From the NCBI GenBank assembly GCA_965217605.1, contig CBDCJB010000004.1:434001-498000 (forward strand): DNA of 64,000 nt. The letters are read 5' to 3'. Below the pieces are notes generated by a model. It searched no databases. It worked only from the letters and a program-made list of their open reading frames with translations, and had not been told where the DNA came from. Below, piece by piece: positions 9,352-18,058 of the stretch. Numbering within the stretch: the stretch's first letter is position 1; each line of letters opens with the position of its first letter. The stretch comes from JAYYZW01 sp965217605 (lineage in GTDB: Bacteria > Pseudomonadota > Gammaproteobacteria > Ga0077536). The translations under genes and the position numbers were made by a program.

Positions 9352-10209
9352 TTATTGGGCGTCGGAGACCATGTAGTCGACAGCGGCCTTGACGTCCTCG
9401 TCGGAGAAATCCGGGCGGCCGCCTTTGGGTGGCATCATGCCGGCCTCTCCCATGTAGCCTTTGATGGAATTGTGGTAGAGCGCATCGATGCCCTTCTCGA
9501 TGCGCGAACTCCAGGCCGCGGCATCGCCGAGTTTCGGCGCACCGGCAGCGCCCGGGGTATGGCAGACGAAACACGCCGCGTCGTAGACTTCCTTACCCTT
9601 GGCGTTGTCGGCGGCCGCCGCAGCGACCGGCTGAGGTTCCGGAACGGGCGCGGGCGCCGGTGTGGTATTTTCGCTCGCGTTTCCGGCGCCGACGGCGGCC
9701 AACATGTAATCCACGGCGGCTGCAAGTTCGTCGTCACTCAAAGACGGGTTGCCGCCCCGCGGGGGCATGACGCCCGTCGATCCGGTGTAACCACTGATTA
9801 CGTTGGCGAGGTTGGCGTCGTGACCTTTTTCGATACGCGTCTCCCAGGCCGACACATCACCGAATTTGGGTGCGCCAGCGATGCCTTGAGCATGACACGT
9901 AAAGCAGAGTCCATCGTAAACCGCCTTGCCGGAATCTTCGGCGCCCGCGGCTTCGGCGACGGGCGCCACGTCCACGGGTGCGGCCGTTTCGACGACCTGC
10001 GGGCTGGCCAGTACGATGGTTTCGGAACCCGTATTGACTTGACCGACCGGCGCGATACGGGTGATCAGGATGTCGTCGCGATCCTGTGTATCTTGAAAAA
10101 AACTATTGACGGTTTTGGCGAGGATCGTGGCGATCAAGGCGACGACGAATAGCCCCGCCAGGACCAAGCCAAAATTATGTACGAATAGTTCGTCTTCGTG
10201 GATGCTCAT
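9352..10209 (-). CDS. membrane-anchored diheme c5-type cytochrome
   Basis: The 285-residue protein has an N-terminal membrane anchor (FGLVLAGLFVVALIATILA, about residues 14-32), a linker, and two tandem cytochrome c domains. Heme sites are CFTCH (first domain) and CFVCH (second), each followed by MPPRGG or MPPKGG, whose methionine is the probable distal ligand. An Ala/Pro-rich spacer (TPAPAPVPEPQP) joins the domains. The two halves are clearly duplicated. Such c5-type proteins carry electrons on the periplasmic side of the inner membrane. It is convergent with the TRAP protein; its ATG lies about 100 bp downstream of a small gene with a matching N-terminus. Confidence 0.9.
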   Translation of the reverse strand: MSIHEDELFVHNFGLVLAGLFVVALIATILAKTVNSFFQDTQDRDDILITRIAPVGQVNTGSETIVLASPQVVETAAPVDVAPVAEAAGAEDSGKAVYDGLCFTCHAQGIAGAPKFGDVSAWETRIEKGHDANLANVISGYTGSTGVMPPRGGNPSLSDDELAAAVDYMLAAVGAGNASENTTPAPAPVPEPQPVAAAAADNAKGKEVYDAACFVCHTPGAAGAPKLGDAAAWSSRIEKGIDALYHNSIKGYMGEAGMMPPKGGRPDFSDEDVKAAVDYMVSDAQ

Positions 10210-10311
10210 GATCGGGGTGTGGAGGAACCGCTGGGTTATGCGATGGCCGGCGAAACCACGGCCGCACCAGTATAGCCGTCCAGCGAAGGTCCCCGTTTGC
10301 CGCCAGCTGCG

Positions 10312-10482
10312 CTAACTGACTCGACTGACCGATTCGAGCGGGGCGAGTGCGGCGGCGTCACTACTCTGGGCGCTGCTGGTGACCGTTTGAGCAAGGAAGA
10401 ATGCGATGAACGCGATCACAACCAAACCCAGCAGCACCAAACCGAAATTGCGTAGGAATACCGCGTCGTCTTGGTCGCTCAT
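10312..10482 (-). CDS. small single-span membrane protein, paralogue of the cytochrome anchor
   Basis: This 56-residue frame starts at an ATG at 10482, preceded by the ribosome-binding sequence GAGGGGAC at good spacing, and ends with TAG at 10312. The protein reads MSDQDDAVFLRNFGLVLLG and continues through one hydrophobic span (LVVIAFIAFFLA) to a short polar tail. The first 37 residues match the N-terminus of the next gene (MSIHEDELFVHNFGLVLAG...), with identical positions at F, NFGLVL, G, A, I, A and TV. It therefore looks like the membrane anchor of the cytochrome without heme domains, from duplication or domain loss. Function unknown; it might assemble with the cytochrome. Confidence 0.75.
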   Translation of the reverse strand: MSDQDDAVFLRNFGLVLLGLVVIAFIAFFLAQTVTSSAQSSDAAALAPLESVSRVS

Positions 10483-10694
10483 GATGTCCCCTCAATTGAA
10501 ACAGAACTAAAGAAATCGTTCGCCGTGCGGATTTTTCCGTTCGTCCGGGTCGCCGCATTATAGCCGAATCTCCTGCGCTCACTACCCTGACGCAAGACGG
10601 GAATCCGGGCGCGGCCGATCGGCGCCAGGCCTTTCACTCGCCGCCCATTACTTATAAGTTAGCGTGCGGAAGAACCGCAGCAAGCGTCGATGTA

Positions 10695-11647
10695 ATGACT
10701 CAGCTTTCGATCATTATTCCGGTATTAAACGAGGCGGCCAGCCTGCACGAATTATCGCGCCGTATCACCGATGTCATGGAGGAGCACGATTTCGATTACG
10801 AAGTGATCTTCGTCAACGACGGTTCCTCCGATACGTCAGGCTCCACTCTCAATGAGATCGCGCAATCAAACGAGCGGCTCAAAGTCATCCATTTGCGGCG
10901 TAATTTTGGCAAAACGGCGGCAATGATGGCGGCCTTTGATCATAGTCGAGGGGACATCATCGTACCGATGGACGCGGATCTGCAAAACGATCCGAAAGAC
11001 ATACCAAATCTGCTGGACCAAATCGCTCAAGGCTACGATGTCTGCTCGGGATGGCGCAAAGAACGGCAGGATGATTTTCTTACCCGCACTTTTCCGAGCC
11101 GCATCGCGAATTGGATCATTTCCGTAATTTCGGGCGTGCGGTTGAGGGATTACGGGTGCTGTCTAAAAGCCATAAGGCGCGAATTCATCATCGATGTGAA
11201 GCTTTACGGCGAAATGCACGATTTATTCCGATCTATGCAAGCTGGTACGGAGCGAAGATCGTTGAAATACCGGTCATGCACCATCCTCGAGTTCACGGTA
11301 AATCGCATTACGGACTCGAGCGCACGTTGAAGGTCATACTCGATCTCATCGTGATCAAGTACCTGGCAAGATACGCGGAGAAGCCGATATACGTGTTCGG
11401 CGGTTTCGGAATTCTGAACATAGGCTGCGCAATTCTGAGCGGCATTGCCATGCTCTACTACAAATTCTGGGGCGGTAGAGCTTTCGTTGAGACGCCTTTG
11501 CCGGTGCTGGTAGCGATTTTCTTGCTAATTGGCTTCGGTTCGATACTTGGGGGCTTGATCGCGGAACTGATGATGCGCACGTATTACGAAACGCAAGGGA
11601 AGCGCATCTATATGATCGAATCCGTCCGCAATCTGGAACCGGAATAG
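10695..11647 (+). pseudogene. GT2 glycosyltransferase (GtrB/ArnC-like), frameshifted
   Basis: The 5' frame encodes the catalytic GT2 domain: MTQLSIIIPVLNEAASL, a DDS-type motif (FVNDGSSD), DADLQNDP (DXD region) and the RDYGCCLKAIRR segment typical of polyprenyl-phosphate glycosyltransferases. Near 11217-11220 (codons for GEMH) the homologous sequence moves to another frame and continues as RFIPIYASWYGAKIVEIPV, HGKSHYGL and two C-terminal membrane spans, ending at 11647. Adding one base (CAC CGA TTT instead of CACGATTT) restores one protein of about 318 residues. This is either a true single-base deletion or an assembly error. The enzyme would load a sugar onto undecaprenyl phosphate. It lies 1 bp upstream of the asparagine synthase-like gene, so the two are probably co-transcribed. 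Confidence 0.82.
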
Positions 11648-11648
11648 C

Positions 11649-13514
11649 ATGTGCGGGATCGCGGGTTTTGTCGGCGATGGAACCGCTGCGGATCTCGCGC
11701 GCATGCAAGCCGCGCTCGTGCACCGGGGGCCGGATGACGAGGGGGTCTGGATCGATCGCGATAACGGCGTCTTTTTAGCGCATCGACGGTTGAAGGTCAT
11801 CGATCCAATGGGCGGCGCTCAGCCCATGTGGACCGCCGATAACTCCATCGGGATCCTCTATAACGGCGAAGTCTACAACCATGGGGAACTGCGCGAAGAG
11901 CTCGAACGCGACGGCATCCGCTTTGCCAGCGATCACTCCGATACCGAGGTGATCCTTTGCGGTTATCAACGCTGGGGCGATGCGGTTGTCGACCGGTTGA
12001 ACGGCATGTGGGCGTTTGCCATATACGACAAAGGCCGACGGCGTTTATTGTTGAGCCGCGATCGCTTCGGTGAAAAACCCATTTATTACGCGCTCAGAGG
12101 AAGTACGTTCGTTTTCGCATCGGAATTGAGCGGTGTTCTGTTACACCCTTCGGTGTCCAATGAGATCGACCCGCTCGGGGTGCAGAAATATTTCGCCTAT
12201 GGGTTTAACCCGAATCCCGGCACCATCTACCGGGACATATGCAAACTTCCCGCCGGCCATAATCTGATCTTTGACTTGGAGCGACGAACGGCTCGTACGG
12301 AGGCGTATTGGCGATTCGAACTGAATCCGATCGAACCGACCGGAACGAACGTCGAGCGCGATCTGAGCGAGGAGTTATTAGAGCTTCTCGATCGCGCGGT
12401 AGCGCGTCGATTGATCGCGGACGTGCCCTTGGGCGTCCTGCTCAGTGGCGGTATCGATTCATCGGCGATCACCGCCGCTGCGTGCGAAATGCGCACAGGC
12501 GTCAAAACGTTCAGCCTGGGGTTCGACGTTCCGCAATTCGACGAATCGTCCGCCGCGGCGCGGGTCGCAGGCTTGTTGGACACCGATCACCATGCGCAAA
12601 CGGCGAAACTCGATACGGCCCAAGACGTCATTCCACAGATCTTAGAGCGCCTCGACGAACCCATGGGCGACAGCTCCTTAATCCCGACCTACATGTTGTG
12701 CAAGATGACGCGGGAGCAGGTCACGGTTGCGCTGAGCGGCGACGGAGGAGACGAGCTATTCGCGGGATACGCACCCTTTAAAGCGTTACGATATTCGAAC
12801 TGGTATGCGCGAGTGGTGCCGCGAACGCTACATCGAATCATTCGCAAGGTCGTAGAGCAACTGCCCGTGCGCCACGGCTACATGAGCCTCGATTTCAAAC
12901 TCAAGCGGACCTTGCACGCACTGGGGTATGAGCACCGTCTGTGGAATCCATTATGGCTGGGGCCGCTCAGACCCGACGAACTGAACGAATGCTTCGCCCG
13001 GCGATACGACCTCGACGATATTTATTCGGAAGCGATTGCCATTTGGAATCGCGCCCCGTCGGGCGATTTGATCGAAAAGACAACGCAGTTTTACGTGAAT
13101 CTTTATCTTCAGGATGGCGTGCTAATGAAATCCGATCGCGCGAGCATGATGCATTCGCTCGAAGTTCGTGCGCCGTTTTTGGATATCGATTTGGTTAAAT
13201 TCGCCGCGCGATTGCCGAACCGTTTCCGCCTGCGGGGTCAAACCGGGAAGTATTTGTTGCGGCGCGCGCTCGCCCGCCGGCTCCCAGCGGATATCTTGAA
13301 TCGCCGCAAACAGGGATTTGCCGTTCCTATCGGGCGGTGGATTAGCGAAGGGATACTCGGCGACGATGCAGACGTCGCAATCGGAGACCAGGCGCCTGAA
13401 TTCGTGCGTGGCGCACTTGCTCGGCACCGCGGCGGGAAGGTCGATCACCGCCTGTTTTTATGGTCACAAATCGTTCTCAGGCATCATTTGCAGGCGACGC
13501 AAGGATCCGCTTGA
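11649..13514 (+). CDS. asnB: glutamine-hydrolysing asparagine synthase-type amidotransferase
   Basis: The 621-residue protein has an N-terminal class II glutaminase domain with the catalytic cysteine directly after the initiator methionine (MCGIAGFVGDG) and conserved HRGPDDEG and YNGEVYNH motifs. The C-terminal synthetase domain has the ATP pyrophosphatase loop LLSGGIDSSAI and the LSGDGGDELFAGY motif. It would make asparagine from aspartate and glutamine, or amidate a sugar or peptide. Many paralogues sit in exopolysaccharide clusters, and this one lies between glycosyltransferase genes, so a glycan role is plausible. Its last 38 bp overlap the convergent GT-C gene. The symbol reflects the family, not a proven function. 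Confidence 0.88.
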   Translation: MCGIAGFVGDGTAADLARMQAALVHRGPDDEGVWIDRDNGVFLAHRRLKVIDPMGGAQPMWTADNSIGILYNGEVYNHGELREELERDGIRFASDHSDTEVILCGYQRWGDAVVDRLNGMWAFAIYDKGRRRLLLSRDRFGEKPIYYALRGSTFVFASELSGVLLHPSVSNEIDPLGVQKYFAYGFNPNPGTIYRDICKLPAGHNLIFDLERRTARTEAYWRFELNPIEPTGTNVERDLSEELLELLDRAVARRLIADVPLGVLLSGGIDSSAITAAACEMRTGVKTFSLGFDVPQFDESSAAARVAGLLDTDHHAQTAKLDTAQDVIPQILERLDEPMGDSSLIPTYMLCKMTREQVTVALSGDGGDELFAGYAPFKALRYSNWYARVVPRTLHRIIRKVVEQLPVRHGYMSLDFKLKRTLHALGYEHRLWNPLWLGPLRPDELNECFARRYDLDDIYSEAIAIWNRAPSGDLIEKTTQFYVNLYLQDGVLMKSDRASMMHSLEVRAPFLDIDLVKFAARLPNRFRLRGQTGKYLLRRALARRLPADILNRRKQGFAVPIGRWISEGILGDDADVAIGDQAPEFVRGALARHRGGKVDHRLFLWSQIVLRHHLQATQGSA

Positions 13515-15285
13515 TGTCGAAACCGCGGACGCGGATCACGCTTAGCGGCGATAATTCGAATTCGCCATTCGCACCCTCGATGCGATATCGACGTTTAGCG
13601 TCGATGAGCAATCGGCGTGCATCGAACGACCCTGGCGCGTCCACCCTGAGTTCGAGGTCGAGATAACCGATTTCCCGCTCGAGCACCTCACCGCTGAGGA
13701 TCCAATCGGTCCCGTCGGCGCGCCGCAATGCGTCCAAATCTATGATGTCTCCCGAATCGGTTTTCAGTGTGTTCCGGGATTCGGCGCGCCATCGAACTTC
13801 TTCGCAAATCGCGAGCGTCAAGGTCGGCGAATCTTGGCGAGGCACAAGGATGCTTGTCCACGGCACGAATTCCACGAACGGGTGCGAATCCGACCAGATC
13901 ACCGCCGTAGAAGCCGGCCAGCCATCCACGCGCCGGAATGCGTCATCATTTACGAATCGCACCTTTTCCAATGCATAGCCGAACAGATTTGCGACGTGGT
14001 GGGGCGCCATCATGAACAGACGAGGAAACGGATCACCGACCAGAGGCGAGTCGCCCGGCGCGATCGCGCCGAGATTGGTGTTCATGAGTATCTCGGCCGG
14101 GTGCCCGGGGCCTGATTTCAATGGCGCCAAAAACTCGCGCATTTCCGCGTTTCGGTAAAAGGGCGCGAATACAAGCGCGGCTTCCGTCAGCGGTGAATAC
14201 GGATTGATGGGTAAGAAGCTCAAGCCGAGAACTACATACGCGGCCGTTGCCCTCCACCGGCCGGATAGAATCCATTGCAAAGGTTGGACGATCAGAAAGG
14301 CGGATAGCGGCGCAAGAAATGCGAGGTAGCGCACTTCCTTGTGCGATAGGAGCACCATCGCACACACGGACACCAGCCAGGCAAGCGCTACGGTCCGGTG
14401 TAGGCGATCGCTCGTTAGCGCCATCTTCAATCCTGGAATGATCAAGAGTATGGGGATGACACCGTAGGCAGGTGCATTTCTGAAATAAAGCCACCAAGGC
14501 GCTATCGTTTTGCCAACGGACTCGTCCACGAGGAAGCGCACCTGAAGATAAGGCTTTATCCACGCCGGTGATTCCGGAAACGCATAACGGAGCGCGGCCA
14601 TGGATACTACCCAGACGATAACGGCGCTAACGATCGCGGACAGAAACAACTTGACCACGTTCGAACGGTACCGGGCCGGCTCGTCTCTTACCCAGACATA
14701 GGCATGGGCACAGACGATTGCGAACCAAATTAATGCGAACGTTGGTTTGATTAAGGCTGCAGCCGAGCCTAGTGCCGTCAGAAGTAGCCAGCCGGCGCGT
14801 TCACTCCGCGCCGCGTACCGGTCTGCGAGAAAAAGCATCCACAAGAACAGGCCCCCCGGAATAATGTCGTGGCTGATGAACGGGGCATATAAGAAGAATA
14901 TATACGTCGGGATCGTTGCGCCGTAGGCGAACACGCTTGCCGGTGTCGTTCCGAAACGCCGCGCGAGAAGGGCATAAACGCCCACGAGGTAGGCGATGTG
15001 GAGGATGCCCGTAGCCAAGTGATGCGGCCGCATATCGAGCGGGTGAAACGCCAGCTTTCCTCGGAGGAACTCTATCGGTGCGAGGACATACCCCATCAAG
15101 GGCGAGCGATTGTATATGTACGCGGGCGCCAGACCTGCGAAATAACTTGCATTAGCGACCGTGTCATAACCATCGTAATTTTCCCGCTGAACAGTAACCG
15201 CGGCGGCTAGTTGCCACGCGATCAGAATGCCCAGCACCAACACTGCGATGGTGTGTAGCTGACGCGTACCGTCATTCGAACGCAC
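13477..15285 (-). CDS. polytopic membrane protein, probable GT-C glycosyltransferase
   Basis: The 602-residue protein has about ten hydrophobic segments in its first 360 residues, beginning with TIAVLVLGILIAWQLAAAV, and a soluble C-terminal domain of about 220 residues. An early loop carries ENYDGYDTVAN, in the position of the acidic catalytic motif of GT-C enzymes, and LLSHKEVRYLAFLAPL resembles the HKE(E/V)R motif of the ALG9/PIG-B-like group. GT-C enzymes transfer sugars from lipid-phosphate donors across the membrane, which fits the GT2 gene 2 kb away. It overlaps asnB at the 3' end (convergent). Specificity is unknown. Confidence 0.7.
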   Translation of the reverse strand: MRSNDGTRQLHTIAVLVLGILIAWQLAAAVTVQRENYDGYDTVANASYFAGLAPAYIYNRSPLMGYVLAPIEFLRGKLAFHPLDMRPHHLATGILHIAYLVGVYALLARRFGTTPASVFAYGATIPTYIFFLYAPFISHDIIPGGLFLWMLFLADRYAARSERAGWLLLTALGSAAALIKPTFALIWFAIVCAHAYVWVRDEPARYRSNVVKLFLSAIVSAVIVWVVSMAALRYAFPESPAWIKPYLQVRFLVDESVGKTIAPWWLYFRNAPAYGVIPILLIIPGLKMALTSDRLHRTVALAWLVSVCAMVLLSHKEVRYLAFLAPLSAFLIVQPLQWILSGRWRATAAYVVLGLSFLPINPYSPLTEAALVFAPFYRNAEMREFLAPLKSGPGHPAEILMNTNLGAIAPGDSPLVGDPFPRLFMMAPHHVANLFGYALEKVRFVNDDAFRRVDGWPASTAVIWSDSHPFVEFVPWTSILVPRQDSPTLTLAICEEVRWRAESRNTLKTDSGDIIDLDALRRADGTDWILSGEVLEREIGYLDLELRVDAPGSFDARRLLIDAKRRYRIEGANGEFELSPLSVIRVRGFDIKRILASPANDA

Positions 15286-15300
15286 GAGGCGGGGCCTGAA

Positions 15301-16134
15301 TCATTCAGAAGTATCAGATCGAAGAGAAATCTCGAGAAACATATACGGATGAAATCGATAAAGCACCCGAAAATCAAACAATCGCAAAAGGCCCAGCCGC
15401 ATGAAAAGTTTTGCCGGCCGAGCCAGCAATTTCTTCCGTGCCTTGAATGTTGGATCTTCGGATAAGCGGTTAATGAGGTCCTTGGTAATGTTCGGATTAA
15501 ACGCGACGTCGAGCTCGATACATTCGCAATGTTTTCGAACCGCCACCCAGTTGACGAAGTTCAGGCTGGACCAGTAACCAGCGCAGTCATTCACTCTCTC
15601 ATAATTTTCAATGTGCCTGCGAAAAACAAATTTCGTAATTCGAGGAGATAGCAGATAGGGTATTCCAAAATGGGCGTCGTAAGGGAAGCCGTAATTCGCG
15701 CATAGCACGACGCACCGGCCGCTCGGCGACAGTATATTTTTTACGAATTCGAGAAAATGCTTCCAGTCCGGGAGGTGTTCGAACACATTGATCGAATAAA
15801 CGAGATCGAATTTATGTGCCGTCTCGAACATCTCGTAACCGCCGTCGTACAATTCAAAATTCGTCATGGATTTCGTTTTGGCAATGAAGTCTTTATAGGC
15901 GGAGAACCCCGGCCCTATCGGCTCGATTCCGTAAAAAAGGATGTCCGGAAAGCGGAAAGCGAGATCGCCAAGCAGCAGGCAGGGACCGGTGCCAACCTCG
16001 AGGACGCGCTGCCCCTGCTGTAATCCTTGCACGAAGGAATGAACGTGCTTCAGACCAAAATTCGCATCACCGACGTACATCGCCCGCTCGGGCACCTCCG
16101 GTGAAAGTCCGATGATGTCCTCGGAAATTTTCAT
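15301..16134 (-). CDS. class I SAM-dependent methyltransferase
   Basis: The protein is 277 residues from the ATG at 16134; an upstream TTG would add 14 residues but gives a poor N-terminus. Motif I (VLEVGTGPCLLLGDLAF) and the acidic post-I region (YGIEPIG), then FDLVYSINVFEHLPDWKHF and ILSPSGRCVVLCANYG, are typical of class I methyltransferases with the EHL motif (Methyltransf_11/23 type). Base composition is visibly more AT-rich than its neighbours, suggesting transfer together with the glycan cluster. It lies just upstream of the GT-C gene in the same direction, with a 15-bp gap. The substrate, perhaps a lipid-linked sugar, is unknown. Confidence 0.8.
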   Translation of the reverse strand: MKISEDIIGLSPEVPERAMYVGDANFGLKHVHSFVQGLQQGQRVLEVGTGPCLLLGDLAFRFPDILFYGIEPIGPGFSAYKDFIAKTKSMTNFELYDGGYEMFETAHKFDLVYSINVFEHLPDWKHFLEFVKNILSPSGRCVVLCANYGFPYDAHFGIPYLLSPRITKFVFRRHIENYERVNDCAGYWSSLNFVNWVAVRKHCECIELDVAFNPNITKDLINRLSEDPTFKARKKLLARPAKLFMRLGLLRLFDFRVLYRFHPYMFLEISLRSDTSE

Positions 16135-16330
16135 GGCGCAGGTAAACGGAACACCGGCATGACATCCTCGCGGCAATATTCGAGTGTGACAAAACGTTGA
16201 GGCCCAGGCCGAATTGACTCGCTCTTACGGGTTGAATCGGTATACTCCGAACCTGATACCCGCTCAAGTAGCTCAGCTCAGTGAGGGCACAACGCACAGG
16301 CGGATAATTTTGAGGTAGGTTCTGATCAAA

Positions 16331-16407
<77 letters not shown>

Positions 16408-16438
16408 TATTGATACGTCACCGAGTTAAGGAGCATTG

Positions 16439-18058
16439 ATGTCACAGACACGATCGGATTCAAAGCGCGCAGGGCAACCTGCATTCGACGCCGTGATCGT
16501 CGGCGCCGGGTTCGCCGGGCTCTACATGCTTTACCGCATGCGCGCCTTAGGTTTGACCGCGCGCGTCTACGAAGCTGGCGACGGGGTGGGTGGAACCTGG
16601 TTCTGGAACCGCTATCCCGGCTGTCGCTGCGATGTCGAGAGTTTGGAATATTCCTACCAGTTCTCCGAAGAACTGGAACAGGATTGGGAATGGACGGAAC
16701 GCTACGCGGGCCAGCCCGAGATCCTCGCGTATTTGAATCACGTCGCCGATCGATTCGATCTGCGGAAGGACATTAAATTCAACAGCCGCGTTACCGCGGC
16801 GACGTTCGACCAAGACGACAATCGCTGGATCGTCGAGACCGACGGGGAAACGGTGTCGGCGGGGTTCTGCATCATGGCGACCGGCTGCTTGTCATCGACG
16901 AATACACCGGATTTCAAGGGTATCGACTCGTTTAAGGGCGAGACCTACCACACCGGCGACTGGCCGCACGAAGGCGTCGACTTAACCGGCAAGCGCGTAG
17001 GCCTGATCGGCACCGGTTCATCCGGCATTCAAGCCACGCCTGTGATCGCCGAGCAGGCGGCACACCTGACGGTCTTCCAGCGCACGCCGAATTTTTCGGT
17101 CCCCGCGCATAACAAGCCGATGGACCCTGCGTATCAAAGCGAAATCAAGGCCGATTACCGGAATTTCCGGAAAAAGCTCAAAGATTTACCCATCGCGTGC
17201 ATGCGCCCGCCCGGCGAAAAATCGGCGCTCGAAGCGACTCCGGACGAGCGGCAACTTGAATACGAAACGTATTGGCAACGCGGCGGCCTTTCTTTCTTGG
17301 GCGCCTACTCGGATTTGATTACCAATCAGGGGTCTAACGAAACCGCCGCGGAATTCGTGCGCGCCAAGATCCGCGCGATCGTAGATGATCCGGCCGTTGC
17401 CGAAATGTTGAGCCCGGATCACGTCATCGGATGTAAGCGCCCGTGTTCCGATAGCGGTTATTTCGAAACCTTCAATCGACCGAACGTCACACTCGTCGAT
17501 GTGCAGGCGGCGCCGATCGAAAGCATCACGCCGGGCGGCGTCGCGACGACCGATGCAAACTATGAACTCGATTGCATCATCTTCGCGACGGGCTTCGATG
17601 CGATGACCGGATCACTGAACAGAATCGACATCCGCGGCAGAGACGGCATAAGACTGAAAGACAAATGGGCGGACGGTCCAACGACCTATCTCGGGCTCAC
17701 GACGGTCGGGTTTCCGAATCTGTTCACGATGACGGGGCCCGGCAGCCCATCGGTACTGGCCAACATGGTGACCGGCGTAGAACACCACGCGGAATGGATT
17801 TCCGAATGCATCGTCTACATCCGCGAGCACGGCTTCGAACGGATCGAGCCCACACCCGAGGCCGAGGATGCGTGGGTCGCGCATGTCAATGAAGTCGCTG
17901 ATTCGACCCTCTACCCGACCTGTAACTCGTGGTATATGGGCGCCAACATCCCGGACAAACCGCGTGTGTTCTTGCCCTACATCGGTGGATTTCCGACTTA
18001 CCTCAAGAAATGTGAAGCGATCGTACAGAACGGCTATGAAGGTTTTTCAATGCGCTAA
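16439..18058 (+). CDS. flavin-containing monooxygenase, Baeyer-Villiger type
   Basis: The 539-residue protein has an FAD-binding motif (VIVGAGFAGLYMLYRMR), the region GVGGTWFWNRYPGCRCD, the Baeyer-Villiger fingerprint FKGETYHTGDWP, and a second NADPH-binding Rossmann motif (VGLIGTGSSGIQ). Late motifs include IIFATGFD. These features match the cyclohexanone/phenylacetone monooxygenase family, which inserts oxygen next to a ketone using NADPH and O2. I use the ATG at 16439, 5 bp after an AAGGAG ribosome-binding site, rather than the adjacent TTG. It stands alone after tRNA-Arg and its stop overlaps the convergent selenoprotein gene. Substrate unknown. Confidence 0.9.
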   Translation: MSQTRSDSKRAGQPAFDAVIVGAGFAGLYMLYRMRALGLTARVYEAGDGVGGTWFWNRYPGCRCDVESLEYSYQFSEELEQDWEWTERYAGQPEILAYLNHVADRFDLRKDIKFNSRVTAATFDQDDNRWIVETDGETVSAGFCIMATGCLSSTNTPDFKGIDSFKGETYHTGDWPHEGVDLTGKRVGLIGTGSSGIQATPVIAEQAAHLTVFQRTPNFSVPAHNKPMDPAYQSEIKADYRNFRKKLKDLPIACMRPPGEKSALEATPDERQLEYETYWQRGGLSFLGAYSDLITNQGSNETAAEFVRAKIRAIVDDPAVAEMLSPDHVIGCKRPCSDSGYFETFNRPNVTLVDVQAAPIESITPGGVATTDANYELDCIIFATGFDAMTGSLNRIDIRGRDGIRLKDKWADGPTTYLGLTTVGFPNLFTMTGPGSPSVLANMVTGVEHHAEWISECIVYIREHGFERIEPTPEAEDAWVAHVNEVADSTLYPTCNSWYMGANIPDKPRVFLPYIGGFPTYLKKCEAIVQNGYEGFSMR

